From positions 1 to 24,677 of the forward strand of contig CBDTYW010000018.1 in the NCBI GenBank assembly GCA_965364735.1: a DNA stretch of 24,677 bases, written 5' to 3'. Origin of the DNA: CBDTYW01 sp965364735. GTDB taxonomy: Bacteria; Actinomycetota; Nitriliruptoria; Nitriliruptorales; Nitriliruptoraceae. Position 1 is the first letter of the stretch, and every line of letters begins with the position of its first letter. The position numbers and the translations under genes were made by a program. Of this stretch, positions 9,011-17,048 are shown piece by piece. A model generated the notes under the pieces. That model was not told where the DNA came from, did no database searches, and saw only the letters and a program-made list of their open reading frames with translations.

Positions 9011-12000
9011 TCATGTCTGCAGCGTCAGTCCGCGGTGTCCGTCGCGGAAGCCCGCGGCCCGGAGCGCGTCGACGAACGGCGACGCGAACGCGTCCTCCCC
9101 GTCGATGGTCGTGAGCTCCAGCTTCCGCAGACGGCGCCGCGCGACGAGGTGGGTCAGCGCCTCGATCCAGCGATGTGACTCGTGTGCCGCGGGGAAGGTG
9201 ACCAGGGTCTTGGCGCCGCGTTCGAGGAACGCCGCAGCACGCCCATCGTCGATCACGACGAACGCACCGGCCGCGCGCGCAGGCCGTCCCGCGGACTCCG
9301 GCCACGACAGCGCTGCGCCGTACGGCTGGGCGGGGTCGGTCGCTGCGACGACGACCGCGACCGCGTCACGGTCGCGAACGTCGCGATGGTCGCGAAGGCG
9401 ATCGACGGCTCCTGGCGTCGCGAACTGCGCCGCCCCGAGACCTTCGACGAAGTAGCCACGCCGGATGCGGCCGGTCTCCTCCATGACCTTGAGCACCGGG
9501 TAGACGCCCGCAAACCCTCCGCGCACGTTCTCCGCGAGCGTTGCCTCCCGCGTCAGGACGCCGTAGCGCTCGAGGAGCGTTTCCGCGCGGGCCCGGTGCA
9601 CGAACGTCGGGGCCACGTCCTCGAACGTCAGGTCCGACACCAACGACCATCGGCCGGCCGCCGTCGGAGGTCCCGCGACCCGCAGCTGTCCGGGGCGCGG
9701 GCGACCGCGCTTGGTCGCGCGCCCGCTGTTGCGCCCTCCGGTGGCGAGCGCCCGCACGGCGGCGAAGGTGTCGTTGGTGACCTCGCCGGCCCAGACGAGG
9801 TCCCAGAGCGCATCGAGGACGACCGTCTGGTCCGTCACGCCGGACGCGCGGAGCAGGTCCGGCCAGAACGAGGCCCCGCGGCTGCGGAGGTGCTCGCGGA
9901 GCGCTTCATGGACGTCATCCGCGGGCGGCTCTTCGACCGGCGCCGGAGCCAGCAGCGGCACTTGATCGCGGAAGCAGAGCACGACGCGCCCGTCCTTCGC
10001 GCCGACGCCGCCAGCGCCGAGCCACGCAACCTCGCCCGCAGCCAGGAGCGCGTCCAGATGCGCCGGCTCATAGCCCTCGACCCTGGCCGGGAAGACGTCG
10101 GTCTCCAGCACGCTGGCCGGGATCGCCGCGCCCTGGAGCTTGGCGATCGCGTCCAGCAGCGCGTCCGTGCCGCGCTGGCGTGGCCCGGTGATGTGGTGCC
10201 AGGCCAGCTGGAAGCGCGCGAGCGCTCGGCCGTCGACCGGCTCGACCTCGTGACGGAGGCGGGCGAGCGAGCGGCGGCGGAGACGACGCAGGACCTCGGG
10301 GTCGATCCACTCGCGCTCGACACCGCCGGGCCGGAACTCCCCGGTGATGACGCGGTCGCTCGCGCCGAGCGCGGTCAGCGCCCCGCGGACGCGCTCTGCA
10401 GGGATGCCGAGGCGCCGTGCGACCTGACCGGGAAGGAACGGCCCGTGGGTGCGCGCATGGCGAGCGACGAGATCCTCGAGCGGGCGAGCGACCGGGTCGG
10501 TGAAGGCGGTCGGCAAGCCCATGGGCAGCGCGACACCGAGCCCGTCGCGCAGCCGCGCGGCGTCCTCGGCCGCGGCGATGCGGACGTCGCCGTCGATCTG
10601 GATCTCGATCGCGCGGCGATCGGCCACCAGCTCCTCCGCCCACGAGACGCCGTCTGCGCCGTCACAGCGAGCGTCGAGCTCTTCGCGCGTCAGCGGACCG
10701 AGGCGACGGAGGACGTCGTGCAGCTCGTCAGCGTCGCGCGCGCGATAGCCGTCGGCGAGGTGCTGCAGCTCGAGCTCGAGGTCGGCCAGCACGCCCGGGT
10801 CGATGAGCTCGCGCAGCTCGTCGCCACCGAGGAGCTCGTTGAGCAGGTCTCGGTCCAGGCTCAGGGCAGCAGCGCGACGCTCGGCCAGCGGCGCGTCGTA
10901 CTCGTACATGTAGGTGCCGACCCACGTGAACATCAGCGACGCGGCGAACGGTGAGGCGCGTTCGGACTGGACCGTCCGGATGCGGATCTTGCGTGAATGC
11001 ACGTCGCGGAGGACCTGCTGGAGCGCCGGGAGGTCGAAGTTGTCCTGCAGGCACTCGCGGGTGGCCTCGAGCAGGATGGGGAACGTGGGGTGTCGCGAGG
11101 CGACCTGGAGGAGGCTGGCCGCCTTCTGGCGTTGCTGCCAGAGGGCACGGCGTTGGTCGGGGCGACGCTTCGGGAGGAGCAGCGCGCGGCCGGCGGCCTC
11201 GCGGAAGGTCGTGGAGAACATCGCCGTACCGGTCACCTGTTCGGTGACGATCCGCTCGACGTCGTCGGGGTCGACCTGCAGCATGCTGACGATGAGGTCG
11301 TCGATGGGCTGGCCGTCGCGACCCTTCGGGGCGTCGTCGAAGATGTCGCTCGACCACTCCGGTGACGGGGCGTTGGCGAACTGACCGGAGAACCCGTCGC
11401 CGGGGGACTCGCCGAACGCCGGCATGGACGCGCCGCCGTAGGCCTCTTGGAGGCGGAGGACGATCCCGTCGTCGGCCCAGAGGATCTCGGTCTCGACGCC
11501 CTGCTCAGCGAGACGGGCCTCGAGCGCCATCGCCCACGGGGCGTGGACCTGCGAGCCGAACGGCGAGAGGATGCAGATCCGCCAGTCGCCGATCTCGTCA
11601 CGGAAGCGCTCGATGACGATCGTGCGATCATCCGGGAGGTGGCCGGTGATCTCCGCCTGCTCCTCCAGGTAGCCGAGGAGGTTGTCGGCGGCCCAGGCGT
11701 CGAGCGCGTTCGTCGTCTGGAGATGGCGCTGTGCGGCCTCGCGGTCCCCGGCGGCGAGCTCACGGGTCTCGCGGACGAACTTGCCGATGCCGGCGCCCAG
11801 CTCGTACGGGCGGCCGGGGCCGTCGCCGTGCCAGAACGGCAGCTTCCCGGGCTCGCCGGGCGCGGGCGTCACGATGACGCGCTCGTAGGTGATGTCCTCG
11901 ATGCGCCACGTGGACGCGCCGAGCACGAACGTCTCACCGACCCGCGACTCGTGGACCATCTCCTCGTCGAGCTCACCGACCCGGGCACCGTCGGGGAGGA

Positions 12001-13690
12001 ACACGCCGAACAGGCCGCGGTCGGGGATGGTCCCGGGGTTCGTGACCGCGAGTCGCTGGGCGCCCTTGCGGCCACGGATGGAGCCGGCCACGCGGTCCCA
12101 GACGATACGAGGGCGCAGCTCGGCGAACTCGTCGGACGGGTAGCGGCCGGCGAGCAGATCGAGCACGTTGTCGATGGTCTCGTCGCCGATCTCGGCGAAG
12201 TTGGCGGCGCCGCGGACAAGTGCGCGCAGCTCGGTGACGTCCAGCTCGTCCATCGCGGCCATCGCGACGATGTGCTGCGCAAGGACGTCGATGGGGTTGC
12301 GGATGTAGCGGCTCGACTCGATGTCGCCGGCCTCCATCCGCTCGACCACCACCGCGGACTCGAGGAGGTCGCCGCGGAACTTCGGGAAGATGCGGCCGCG
12401 CGAGGCCTGGCCGACCTGGTGTCCGGCGCGACCGACGCGCTGCAGGCCACGGCTGACCGACCCGGGAGAGGCAACCTGGATGACAAGGTCGACCGCGCCC
12501 ATGTCGATGCCGAGCTCCAGGCTGGAGGTGGCGACGAGGCCCCGGAGCTTCCCGGCCTTGAGCCGGTCCTCGATGTCCAGACGGCGCTCGCGCGAGAGCG
12601 ATCCGTGGTGCGCCATCACGAGCTCTGGCACCGGGATGGCTGCGGCCTCCGGGGACTCGGGGTCGATGTCCTGCTCGCGGAGGATGCGCAGGTGTTCGAG
12701 CTCGTTGAGCCGTGCGGCGAGGCGCTCGGCGAGACGCCGGGCGTTGACGAAGATCAGCGTCGAGCGGTGTTCGTTGACGAGCTCCAGCAGGCGTGGGTGG
12801 ATCGCCGGCCAGATCGACTTGCGCTGCGGCGCTGCGGCGCCGTGACCGAACGGCTCGTCGGCGATCTCGCCGAGGTCCGACATGTCCTCGAGCGGGATGA
12901 CGACCTCGAGGTCGAGCTGCTTGCGGACGCCGGCGTCGACGATGGTCACGGGGCGCGGCCGCTGGACGATCTCGCCGGTCTCGGTGTCGAGCAGACGGTG
13001 GTGGCCGCCGAGGAAGCGTGCGATCTCGTCGAGCGGACGCTGCGTGGCGCTCAGCCCGATGCGCTGCGGTGGCGTGTCCGTGATCTGCTCGAGGCGCTCG
13101 AGCGTCAGCGCCATGTGTGCCCCGCGCTTCGTCGTCGCGAGCGCGTGGATCTCGTCGATGATGATCGTCTCGACGCCTTGGAGCGTCTCCCGTGCTCGGC
13201 TGGTCAGGTAGAGGTAGAGCGACTCCGGCGTGGTGATGAGGATGTCGGGCGGGTGTGTCTGGAGCCGTCGTCGCTGCTTCGGGTCCGTGTCGCCGGTGCG
13301 GACGCCGACCTCGACGTCACGCGTGGACATGCCGAGTCGCTCCGCGGCGAGCTGGATCCCGAGCAGCGGGGCGCGCAGGTTCTTGTCGACGTCGACCGCG
13401 AGCGCGCGCAGCGGCGACAGGTAGATGACGCGCGTCCGGTGCTCCCGGTCGTCGATCTTCGGTGGGGTCGTGGTGAGCTGGTTGATCGCCCACATGAACG
13501 CGGTGAGGGTCTTGCCAGAACCCGTCGGGGCCAGGATCAGCGTGTGATCGCCCTCCGAGATCGCCGGCCATCCCTGCTGCTGCGCTGTCGTCGGCTCCGG
13601 GAACGATGTCCGGAACCATTCCCGGACAGGCTCGGAGAACCGCCCCATCAGGGCAGCATGATCCGGGTTCGGCGTGAGCAGCTCGGTCAT
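9011..13690 (-). CDS. lhr: Lhr family ATP-dependent helicase (large helicase-related protein)
   Basis: Lhr is a superfamily 2 DNA helicase linked to DNA repair that translocates 3'-5' on single strands. At 1559 residues this is the full-length bacterial form. Visible motifs are Q motif near 34-40 (TTAQQQG), Walker A at 54-61 (APTGSGKT), motif Ib TTPESLYLYL near 153, DEIH box at 179-182, SATQRP at 214-219, motif IV VNARRLAERL near 315, HHGSLSRERR near 361, motif V (TSSLELGIDMG) and motif VI QRVGRAGH at 417-424. The remaining thousand residues are the winged-helix/Lhr core and long C-terminal region. I start at the ATG (MTELLTPNPDHAALMG); the frame is open upstream to 14098, but that part overlaps the palindrome and the AbiEi-like gene. 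The ribosome site is weak. The gene is followed, after about 105 bp, by the histone-like gene. Confidence 0.95.
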   Translation of the reverse strand: MTELLTPNPDHAALMGRFSEPVREWFRTSFPEPTTAQQQGWPAISEGDHTLILAPTGSGKTLTAFMWAINQLTTTPPKIDDREHRTRVIYLSPLRALAVDVDKNLRAPLLGIQLAAERLGMSTRDVEVGVRTGDTDPKQRRRLQTHPPDILITTPESLYLYLTSRARETLQGVETIIIDEIHALATTKRGAHMALTLERLEQITDTPPQRIGLSATQRPLDEIARFLGGHHRLLDTETGEIVQRPRPVTIVDAGVRKQLDLEVVIPLEDMSDLGEIADEPFGHGAAAPQRKSIWPAIHPRLLELVNEHRSTLIFVNARRLAERLAARLNELEHLRILREQDIDPESPEAAAIPVPELVMAHHGSLSRERRLDIEDRLKAGKLRGLVATSSLELGIDMGAVDLVIQVASPGSVSRGLQRVGRAGHQVGQASRGRIFPKFRGDLLESAVVVERMEAGDIESSRYIRNPIDVLAQHIVAMAAMDELDVTELRALVRGAANFAEIGDETIDNVLDLLAGRYPSDEFAELRPRIVWDRVAGSIRGRKGAQRLAVTNPGTIPDRGLFGVFLPDGARVGELDEEMVHESRVGETFVLGASTWRIEDITYERVIVTPAPGEPGKLPFWHGDGPGRPYELGAGIGKFVRETRELAAGDREAAQRHLQTTNALDAWAADNLLGYLEEQAEITGHLPDDRTIVIERFRDEIGDWRICILSPFGSQVHAPWAMALEARLAEQGVETEILWADDGIVLRLQEAYGGASMPAFGESPGDGFSGQFANAPSPEWSSDIFDDAPKGRDGQPIDDLIVSMLQVDPDDVERIVTEQVTGTAMFSTTFREAAGRALLLPKRRPDQRRALWQQRQKAASLLQVASRHPTFPILLEATRECLQDNFDLPALQQVLRDVHSRKIRIRTVQSERASPFAASLMFTWVGTYMYEYDAPLAERRAAALSLDRDLLNELLGGDELRELIDPGVLADLELELQHLADGYRARDADELHDVLRRLGPLTREELDARCDGADGVSWAEELVADRRAIEIQIDGDVRIAAAEDAARLRDGLGVALPMGLPTAFTDPVARPLEDLVARHARTHGPFLPGQVARRLGIPAERVRGALTALGASDRVITGEFRPGGVEREWIDPEVLRRLRRRSLARLRHEVEPVDGRALARFQLAWHHITGPRQRGTDALLDAIAKLQGAAIPASVLETDVFPARVEGYEPAHLDALLAAGEVAWLGAGGVGAKDGRVVLCFRDQVPLLAPAPVEEPPADDVHEALREHLRSRGASFWPDLLRASGVTDQTVVLDALWDLVWAGEVTNDTFAAVRALATGGRNSGRATKRGRPRPGQLRVAGPPTAAGRWSLVSDLTFEDVAPTFVHRARAETLLERYGVLTREATLAENVRGGFAGVYPVLKVMEETGRIRRGYFVEGLGAAQFATPGAVDRLRDHRDVRDRDAVAVVVAATDPAQPYGAALSWPESAGRPARAAGAFVVIDDGRAAAFLERGAKTLVTFPAAHESHRWIEALTHLVARRRLRKLELTTIDGEDAFASPFVDALRAAGFRDGHRGLTLQT

Positions 13691-13784
13691 CTCGCACAGG
13701 GTTCGACATCGGCCCCTCAAGGTATGGGGCACCCCTGACACGCTGCCCCGAACCTGCGCCCCGCACACCCCAGACCACCGCGTC

Positions 13785-13827
13785 TGTTGCTCACTTTCCC
13801 CGTGCATCACGGGGAAAGTGAGCAACA
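13785..13827. repeat. 43-bp perfect palindrome (20-bp arms, 3-nt spacer)
   Basis: The left arm TGTTGCTCACTTTCCCCGTG (13785-13804) is exactly complementary to the right arm at 13808-13827, with CAT between. It lies between the starts of lhr and the end of the AbiEi-like gene. The stop codon of that gene is in the spacer and right arm (13807-13809), so its last residues (CSLSP) are written by the palindrome. As RNA it would form a very stable hairpin on either strand. No T-run follows. It could be a REP-like dispersed element, the end of a small mobile element, or a terminator. Confidence 0.9.
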
Positions 13828-14598
13828 TCGGGGTGCAGCGCGTCGAGTGAGCTCCGTGCGGAGGAACACGTCGAACTCGGTGACCTCTCCGGTACGGAGC
13901 CTCACGATCGGGTTGAGCTCCGCGTGCTGGGCGCGCGGGACCCGCCGGACGATCTCCTGGAACCGTGCTTCCTGAGCGCTCCGAGCGGGGCGTTCGACAC
14001 CCAGCGACTCCAGCACTCGTCTCAGCCTCGGCATCCCTGGTCGGCAGGGTCGGATGGCAGCGGCGATGTCGAGCGCGTCGACGCCGTTCCGACGACATGC
14101 GTCGGCTGCGATCGCCAGCAGACGTCCCTCGCTCCGGACCACCGGAGCCAGGTCCGCGATGGTCGCCTCGACCGTCGTCACCCGGAGGCCGCGCACCGAG
14201 GTGGTCGCGGGGAGCTCATCGCGGCGGTGGATGCGGACCCAGGGACGTCGGACGTCCGTCAAGGTGTCTCGTGTCAGGTGAGCCCTGGCGGGGAGATCGA
14301 CGAAGCCCAGCAGCCGATGCCATGCGGCCGCGCTCTCGTGCGAGACGACGCCCGAAGGGAACTTCAGCGCCGCCGCGCGGAGACGCAGCTCGGTGGTGAC
14401 GGGAGTTCCCGCCATCGCGTAGACGCCGGCCACGACGGACACCAGTCGCCCATCGCGGACCTGCTGGTCGATCGCCCCGATGCTGTACCCCGCGTCGATG
14501 AGCTGGGCGCGGGTCAGCAAGGCGTGCTGGCGTTCGGCAAGGTTCCTCGCGATGCGTCGCCGAGCGTCGCCGTCGGTCGTCGTGGTGCGCTTCGTCAT
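13807..14598 (-). CDS. AbiEi-type antitoxin-domain protein, probably truncated before its DUF559 nuclease core
   Basis: The 263-residue product resembles the common actinobacterial proteins that pair an AbiEi-like winged-helix N-terminus with a C-terminal DUF559 (PD-(D/E)xK-like) domain. The N-terminal part is clear: QHALLTRAQLIDAGYSIGAI, then RDGRLVSVVAGVYAMAG and VVSHESAAAWHRLLGF. The tail begins like DUF559 (EARFQEIVRR, then a variant of the catalytic region, GEVTEFDVFLRTEL), but it stops soon after the first Asp, where homologues usually continue through a V-E-V-D-G strand. The last codons belong to the 43-bp palindrome. I see no good ribosome site before the ATG. No AbiEii-like toxin gene is adjacent, so this is not an obvious toxin-antitoxin pair. 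It may be a decayed copy. Confidence 0.72.
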   Translation of the reverse strand: MTKRTTTTDGDARRRIARNLAERQHALLTRAQLIDAGYSIGAIDQQVRDGRLVSVVAGVYAMAGTPVTTELRLRAAALKFPSGVVSHESAAAWHRLLGFVDLPARAHLTRDTLTDVRRPWVRIHRRDELPATTSVRGLRVTTVEATIADLAPVVRSEGRLLAIAADACRRNGVDALDIAAAIRPCRPGMPRLRRVLESLGVERPARSAQEARFQEIVRRVPRAQHAELNPIVRLRTGEVTEFDVFLRTELTRRAAPRCCSLSP

Positions 14599-14666
14599 GG
14601 GCGCACGTTGCCGTCGTTCGGCGAAGCGCGCCAGCGGTCGTCGCCGCGCCTGTGGAGAACTCGAGA

Positions 14667-14679
14667 CGTCTGTTGCTCA
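14667..14679. repeat. 13-bp copy of the palindrome edge, flanking the AbiEi-like gene
   Basis: CGTCTGTTGCTCA occurs here and at 13781-13793, in the two short intergenic gaps on either side of the AbiEi-like gene. The core TGTTGCTCA (14671-14679) also forms an inverted pair with TGAGCAACA at 13819-13827, so the gene is enclosed by 9-bp inverted repeats 861 bp apart edge to edge. A match of this length would not be surprising somewhere in 24 kb, but is less expected between two such small gaps. Confidence 0.5.
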
Positions 14680-14702
14680 ACCCACGCGTCGACGACGGGT
14701 TG
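14678..14702. other. Short inverted repeat in the divergent gap
   Basis: CAACCC (14678-14683) pairs with GGGTTG (14697-14702) around a 13-nt loop containing GTCGAC. It lies in the 127-bp gap between the divergent AbiEi-like gene and the small plus-strand gene, about 24 bp before the latter. It could be an operator or chance. Confidence 0.3.
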
Positions 14703-14725
14703 GGGCACACTGGCGTTCCGAGGAC

Positions 14726-15004
14726 ATGGAGCAGCGGGTGGCGAGGAAGTCGCGTGAGGAGCGGGAGCAGGAAGCGCTCGACGAGGTCGTCCAGCTCGGA
14801 CAGTTCACCGATGAGAACGCGGAGACGATCGTCGGGCTGCTCCAGGACGCGAAGATCCCGGTCCGCGTGAAGGTGCCCAACAAGTTCACGCGCATCGCGT
14901 TCGCGGGGGACTGGGGCACGCGGCTCTACGTGAAGCGCGGCGACCGTCCCTCGGCGCGCGACATCGCCGAGAAGGTCAGCGGGCCGCTGCCCGGGCGACG
15001 ATGA
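14726..15004 (+). CDS. Small conserved-type protein, DUF2007-like
   Basis: This 92-residue protein has an N-terminal charged helix (KSREEREQEALDEVVQ). A compact domain follows whose pattern (FTDENAETIVGLLQDAKIPV, then GTRLYVKRGDRPSARDI) recalls DUF2007, a small fold with an 'avoid-degradation, short-ligand' sensor reputation but no firmly known role. The match is by pattern only. The start could be the ATG at 14726 or the in-frame GTG at 14738. The GTG has GGAG 6 nt upstream, while the ATG has only a GAGG two bases away; the difference is four residues. The stop lies 71 bp before the photolyase start, so the two may share a transcript. Confidence 0.7.
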   Translation: MEQRVARKSREEREQEALDEVVQLGQFTDENAETIVGLLQDAKIPVRVKVPNKFTRIAFAGDWGTRLYVKRGDRPSARDIAEKVSGPLPGRR

Positions 15005-15075
15005 CCGGCATCCGTTGACGGCCGTGGTCCGAACCGACCACGACCCCTGTTGCCGACCTCGACAGGACCTCTGCC

Positions 15076-16458
15076 GTGGGGCCCCACATCGTTCTGTTCA
15101 CCCGCGATCTCCGGGTGCACGACCATCCAGCCCTGCGCGCTGCCGCGGCCACCGGCAGCCCGGTCGTGCCGGTGTTCGTGCTCGACGACGCGATCGTCGA
15201 CGGGGGCTTCCTCGTCGCGAACCGCGGCGCGTACCTGCACGATGCGCTCGTGGACCTCGACACGAGGCTGACCGACCTCGGCGCCCCGCTGGTCATCCGA
15301 CGCGGCGACGTCGTCCAGGAGATGGCAGCGCTCGCCGATGAGACGGGCGCCGAACACGTCCACCTCAGCGCCGACGTGAGCCGACACGCCGCCCGACGGC
15401 TGGAGATGCTCCGCGACGCAGGCGAGGCCGGCGACTTCGCGGTCACCGCGCACCCCGGCGTCACGATCGCGCCGCCGCTCGAGATCACCCCGACCTCCGG
15501 TGGGCCGTTCCAGGTCTTCACGCCGTACTGGCGTCGTTGGTCGGATGCCCGTGACGGCTGGCGCGACGTCCTCGCCGCGCCCACCAGTCTCGGCCCACAC
15601 CTGGACGTCGAGCTCGGCGATCGCCTCACGCGTCATGATCTCGTCCACGGAGATGTCGCGCCGGACCTGATCGCCGGCGGAGAGACCGCGGCCCGCGAAC
15701 GTCTCGACCACTGGCTCGACAAGCGACGCACCCACAACATCGCGGACTACGAGGACGGACGCGACGACCTGTCGATCGACGGAACGTCGAACCTCTCCGC
15801 GGACCTGCACTTCGGGACGCTCAGCCCGATGGAGGTCGCGCAGCGTCTCGATCTCCGCGAGCGCGGCAACGAGGCCTTCATGCGCCAGCTCTGCTGGCGC
15901 GACTTCCACCACCAGCTGACCGCCGCGCACGGCGACATCACCGGCACGGACTTCCGCACGAAGGACGACCAGTGGCGCGATGACCCCGAGGCCCTGCAAG
16001 CATGGAAGGACGGCCGTACCGGCTATCCGATCGTCGACGCCGGGATGCGTCAGCTCCGCGAGACCGGCTGGATGCACAACCGCGTCCGCATGATCGTGGC
16101 GTCGTTCCTCTGCAAGGACCTCTACATCGACTGGCGCCACGGGGCGCAGCACTTCTTCGATCACCTCGTCGACGGCGACGTCGCCAACAACGGCGCGAAC
16201 TGGCAGTGGGTCGCGGGCACGGGCACGGACTCACGCCCCAACCGGGTCTACAACCCCACGACGCAGTCGAAGCGCTACGACAAGGACGGCGACTACATCC
16301 GTCGCTTCGTGCCGGAGCTCGCCGACCTCGACGCCAAGCAGATCCACGAGCCGTGGACGGTCGGCGACCTGCTCACCGAAATCCCGGACTACCCGAAGCC
16401 GATCGTGGATCACGCCGAGGCGCGCGACCGGTTCCTCGAGGCGCGCGGCAAGCGCTGA
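15076..16458 (+). CDS. phr: Deoxyribodipyrimidine photolyase (class I type)
   Basis: Photolyases use blue light and FAD to split cyclobutane pyrimidine dimers in DNA. The 460-residue protein has the N-terminal Rossmann-type antenna domain (HIVLFTRDLRVHDHPALRAA) and the C-terminal FAD domain. Visible FAD/DNA motifs are FMRQLCWRDFHHQ, RTGYPIVDAGMRQLRETGWM, HNRVRMIVASFLCKDLYIDW and ANWQWVAGTGTDSRPNRVYN, the last carrying the region of the electron-transfer tryptophan nearest FAD. The start is a GTG with AGGA 8 nt upstream. Length and order match class I CPD photolyases. A cryptochrome-like or (6-4) specificity is less likely but cannot be excluded from reading alone. It converges with the DUF302 gene, 36 bp apart. 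Confidence 0.95.
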   Translation: MGPHIVLFTRDLRVHDHPALRAAAATGSPVVPVFVLDDAIVDGGFLVANRGAYLHDALVDLDTRLTDLGAPLVIRRGDVVQEMAALADETGAEHVHLSADVSRHAARRLEMLRDAGEAGDFAVTAHPGVTIAPPLEITPTSGGPFQVFTPYWRRWSDARDGWRDVLAAPTSLGPHLDVELGDRLTRHDLVHGDVAPDLIAGGETAARERLDHWLDKRRTHNIADYEDGRDDLSIDGTSNLSADLHFGTLSPMEVAQRLDLRERGNEAFMRQLCWRDFHHQLTAAHGDITGTDFRTKDDQWRDDPEALQAWKDGRTGYPIVDAGMRQLRETGWMHNRVRMIVASFLCKDLYIDWRHGAQHFFDHLVDGDVANNGANWQWVAGTGTDSRPNRVYNPTTQSKRYDKDGDYIRRFVPELADLDAKQIHEPWTVGDLLTEIPDYPKPIVDHAEARDRFLEARGKR

Positions 16459-16494
16459 TGCGCAGGACGGGCCCGGGCTGCTGAGCAGGCAGCT

Positions 16495-16884
16495 TCAGCC
16501 GAGCGTGTCGAGCGCACGCTGGATGCGGTCACGCGCGTCGCAGGCGAGCTCGGACAGCTCACCGGACGCGATCGAGAGCATCGCGGTCGGGTCGACGGCG
16601 ACGACGTCGGTGCCGCCGTCACGGTTCTCGCGGATCACGACGTTGCACGGCAGCAGGGCCCCGATGTCAGCGTCCTGAGTGATGGCCTGGTGGGCCATCG
16701 GCGGGTTGCAGGCACCCAGGATCTTGTAGACCCCGATGTCCTCGCCGATCTTGGTCCGGAGCGCTGCCTGCACGTCGATCTCGCTGAGGATCCCGAAGCC
16801 TTCGGCCGCGAGGGCGTCGCGGATGGCTTCCTCGGCCTCGGCCGGGCCGGACTCGACCGTGACGGTCATCGTGTAGTCGCTCAT
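16495..16884 (-). CDS. DUF302 domain protein
   Basis: The 129-residue protein matches the DUF302 pattern throughout: MTVTVESGPAEAEEAIRDAL, then GFGILSEIDVQAALRTKIG, then the characteristic YKILGACNPPMAHQAI, and GALLPCNVVI. The two Cys (GACNPP and LLPCNV) are common in the family and might bind a metal or heme, but the function of DUF302 is not established. No signal peptide is seen, so it is probably cytoplasmic. I chose ATG 16884 (MSDYTMTV), with AGAGGA about 6 nt upstream, over an earlier in-frame start at 16956. Two 11-bp direct repeats lie 12-42 bp upstream of the start (see that entry). Confidence 0.9.
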   Translation of the reverse strand: MSDYTMTVTVESGPAEAEEAIRDALAAEGFGILSEIDVQAALRTKIGEDIGVYKILGACNPPMAHQAITQDADIGALLPCNVVIRENRDGGTDVVAVDPTAMLSIASGELSELACDARDRIQRALDTLG

Positions 16885-16895
16885 GAGGATTCCTC

Positions 16896-16926
16896 TGTGC
16901 TGTCGGGAGGGAAGGTGTGCTGTCGG
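16896..16926 (-). promoter_or_regulatory. Pair of 11-bp direct repeats upstream of the DUF302 gene, possible operator
   Basis: TGTGCTGTCGG occurs at 16896-16906 and again at 16916-16926, identical, with a 20-bp period (about two helical turns). Position is 12-42 bp before the DUF302 ATG, within the divergent 164-bp gap. This spacing would put two protein-binding sites on the same face of DNA. No clear -35/-10 pair was found, so the regulator and promoter are unknown. Confidence 0.35.
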
Positions 16927-17048
16927 CAAGGGATGTTCGCGAGTGGAGCACAGCACGTCGGGAGGTGCAGCGCGCCACCTGTCGGTTGGGAGCGTGCCCG
17001 TCTGCTCGGCTTGTCTGACCAGTACGCGCGGTGGATGAGGGAGTGGGC

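Noticed and set aside
9182..10954. 590-codon open frame on the plus strand inside lhr
   Set aside because: It is antisense to Lhr, has no ribosome site or recognisable motifs, and is an expected by-product of the high GC third-position bias of the real gene.
11447..13738. 763-codon open frame on the plus strand across the lhr helicase motifs
   Set aside because: Antisense to conserved helicase motifs; its composition is typical of a shadow frame (runs of Val, Asp, Arg and Leu).
13785..13827. The palindrome read as a simple intrinsic terminator
   Set aside because: It lacks a T-run on either strand, and its arms extend 20 bp with the gene's stop inside it. A terminator role is possible but not supported over an inserted repeat.
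13691..14098. N-terminal extension of lhr to 14098
   Set aside because: The extra 136 residues run through the palindrome and antisense to the AbiEi-like gene, and look unlike any Lhr N-terminus.
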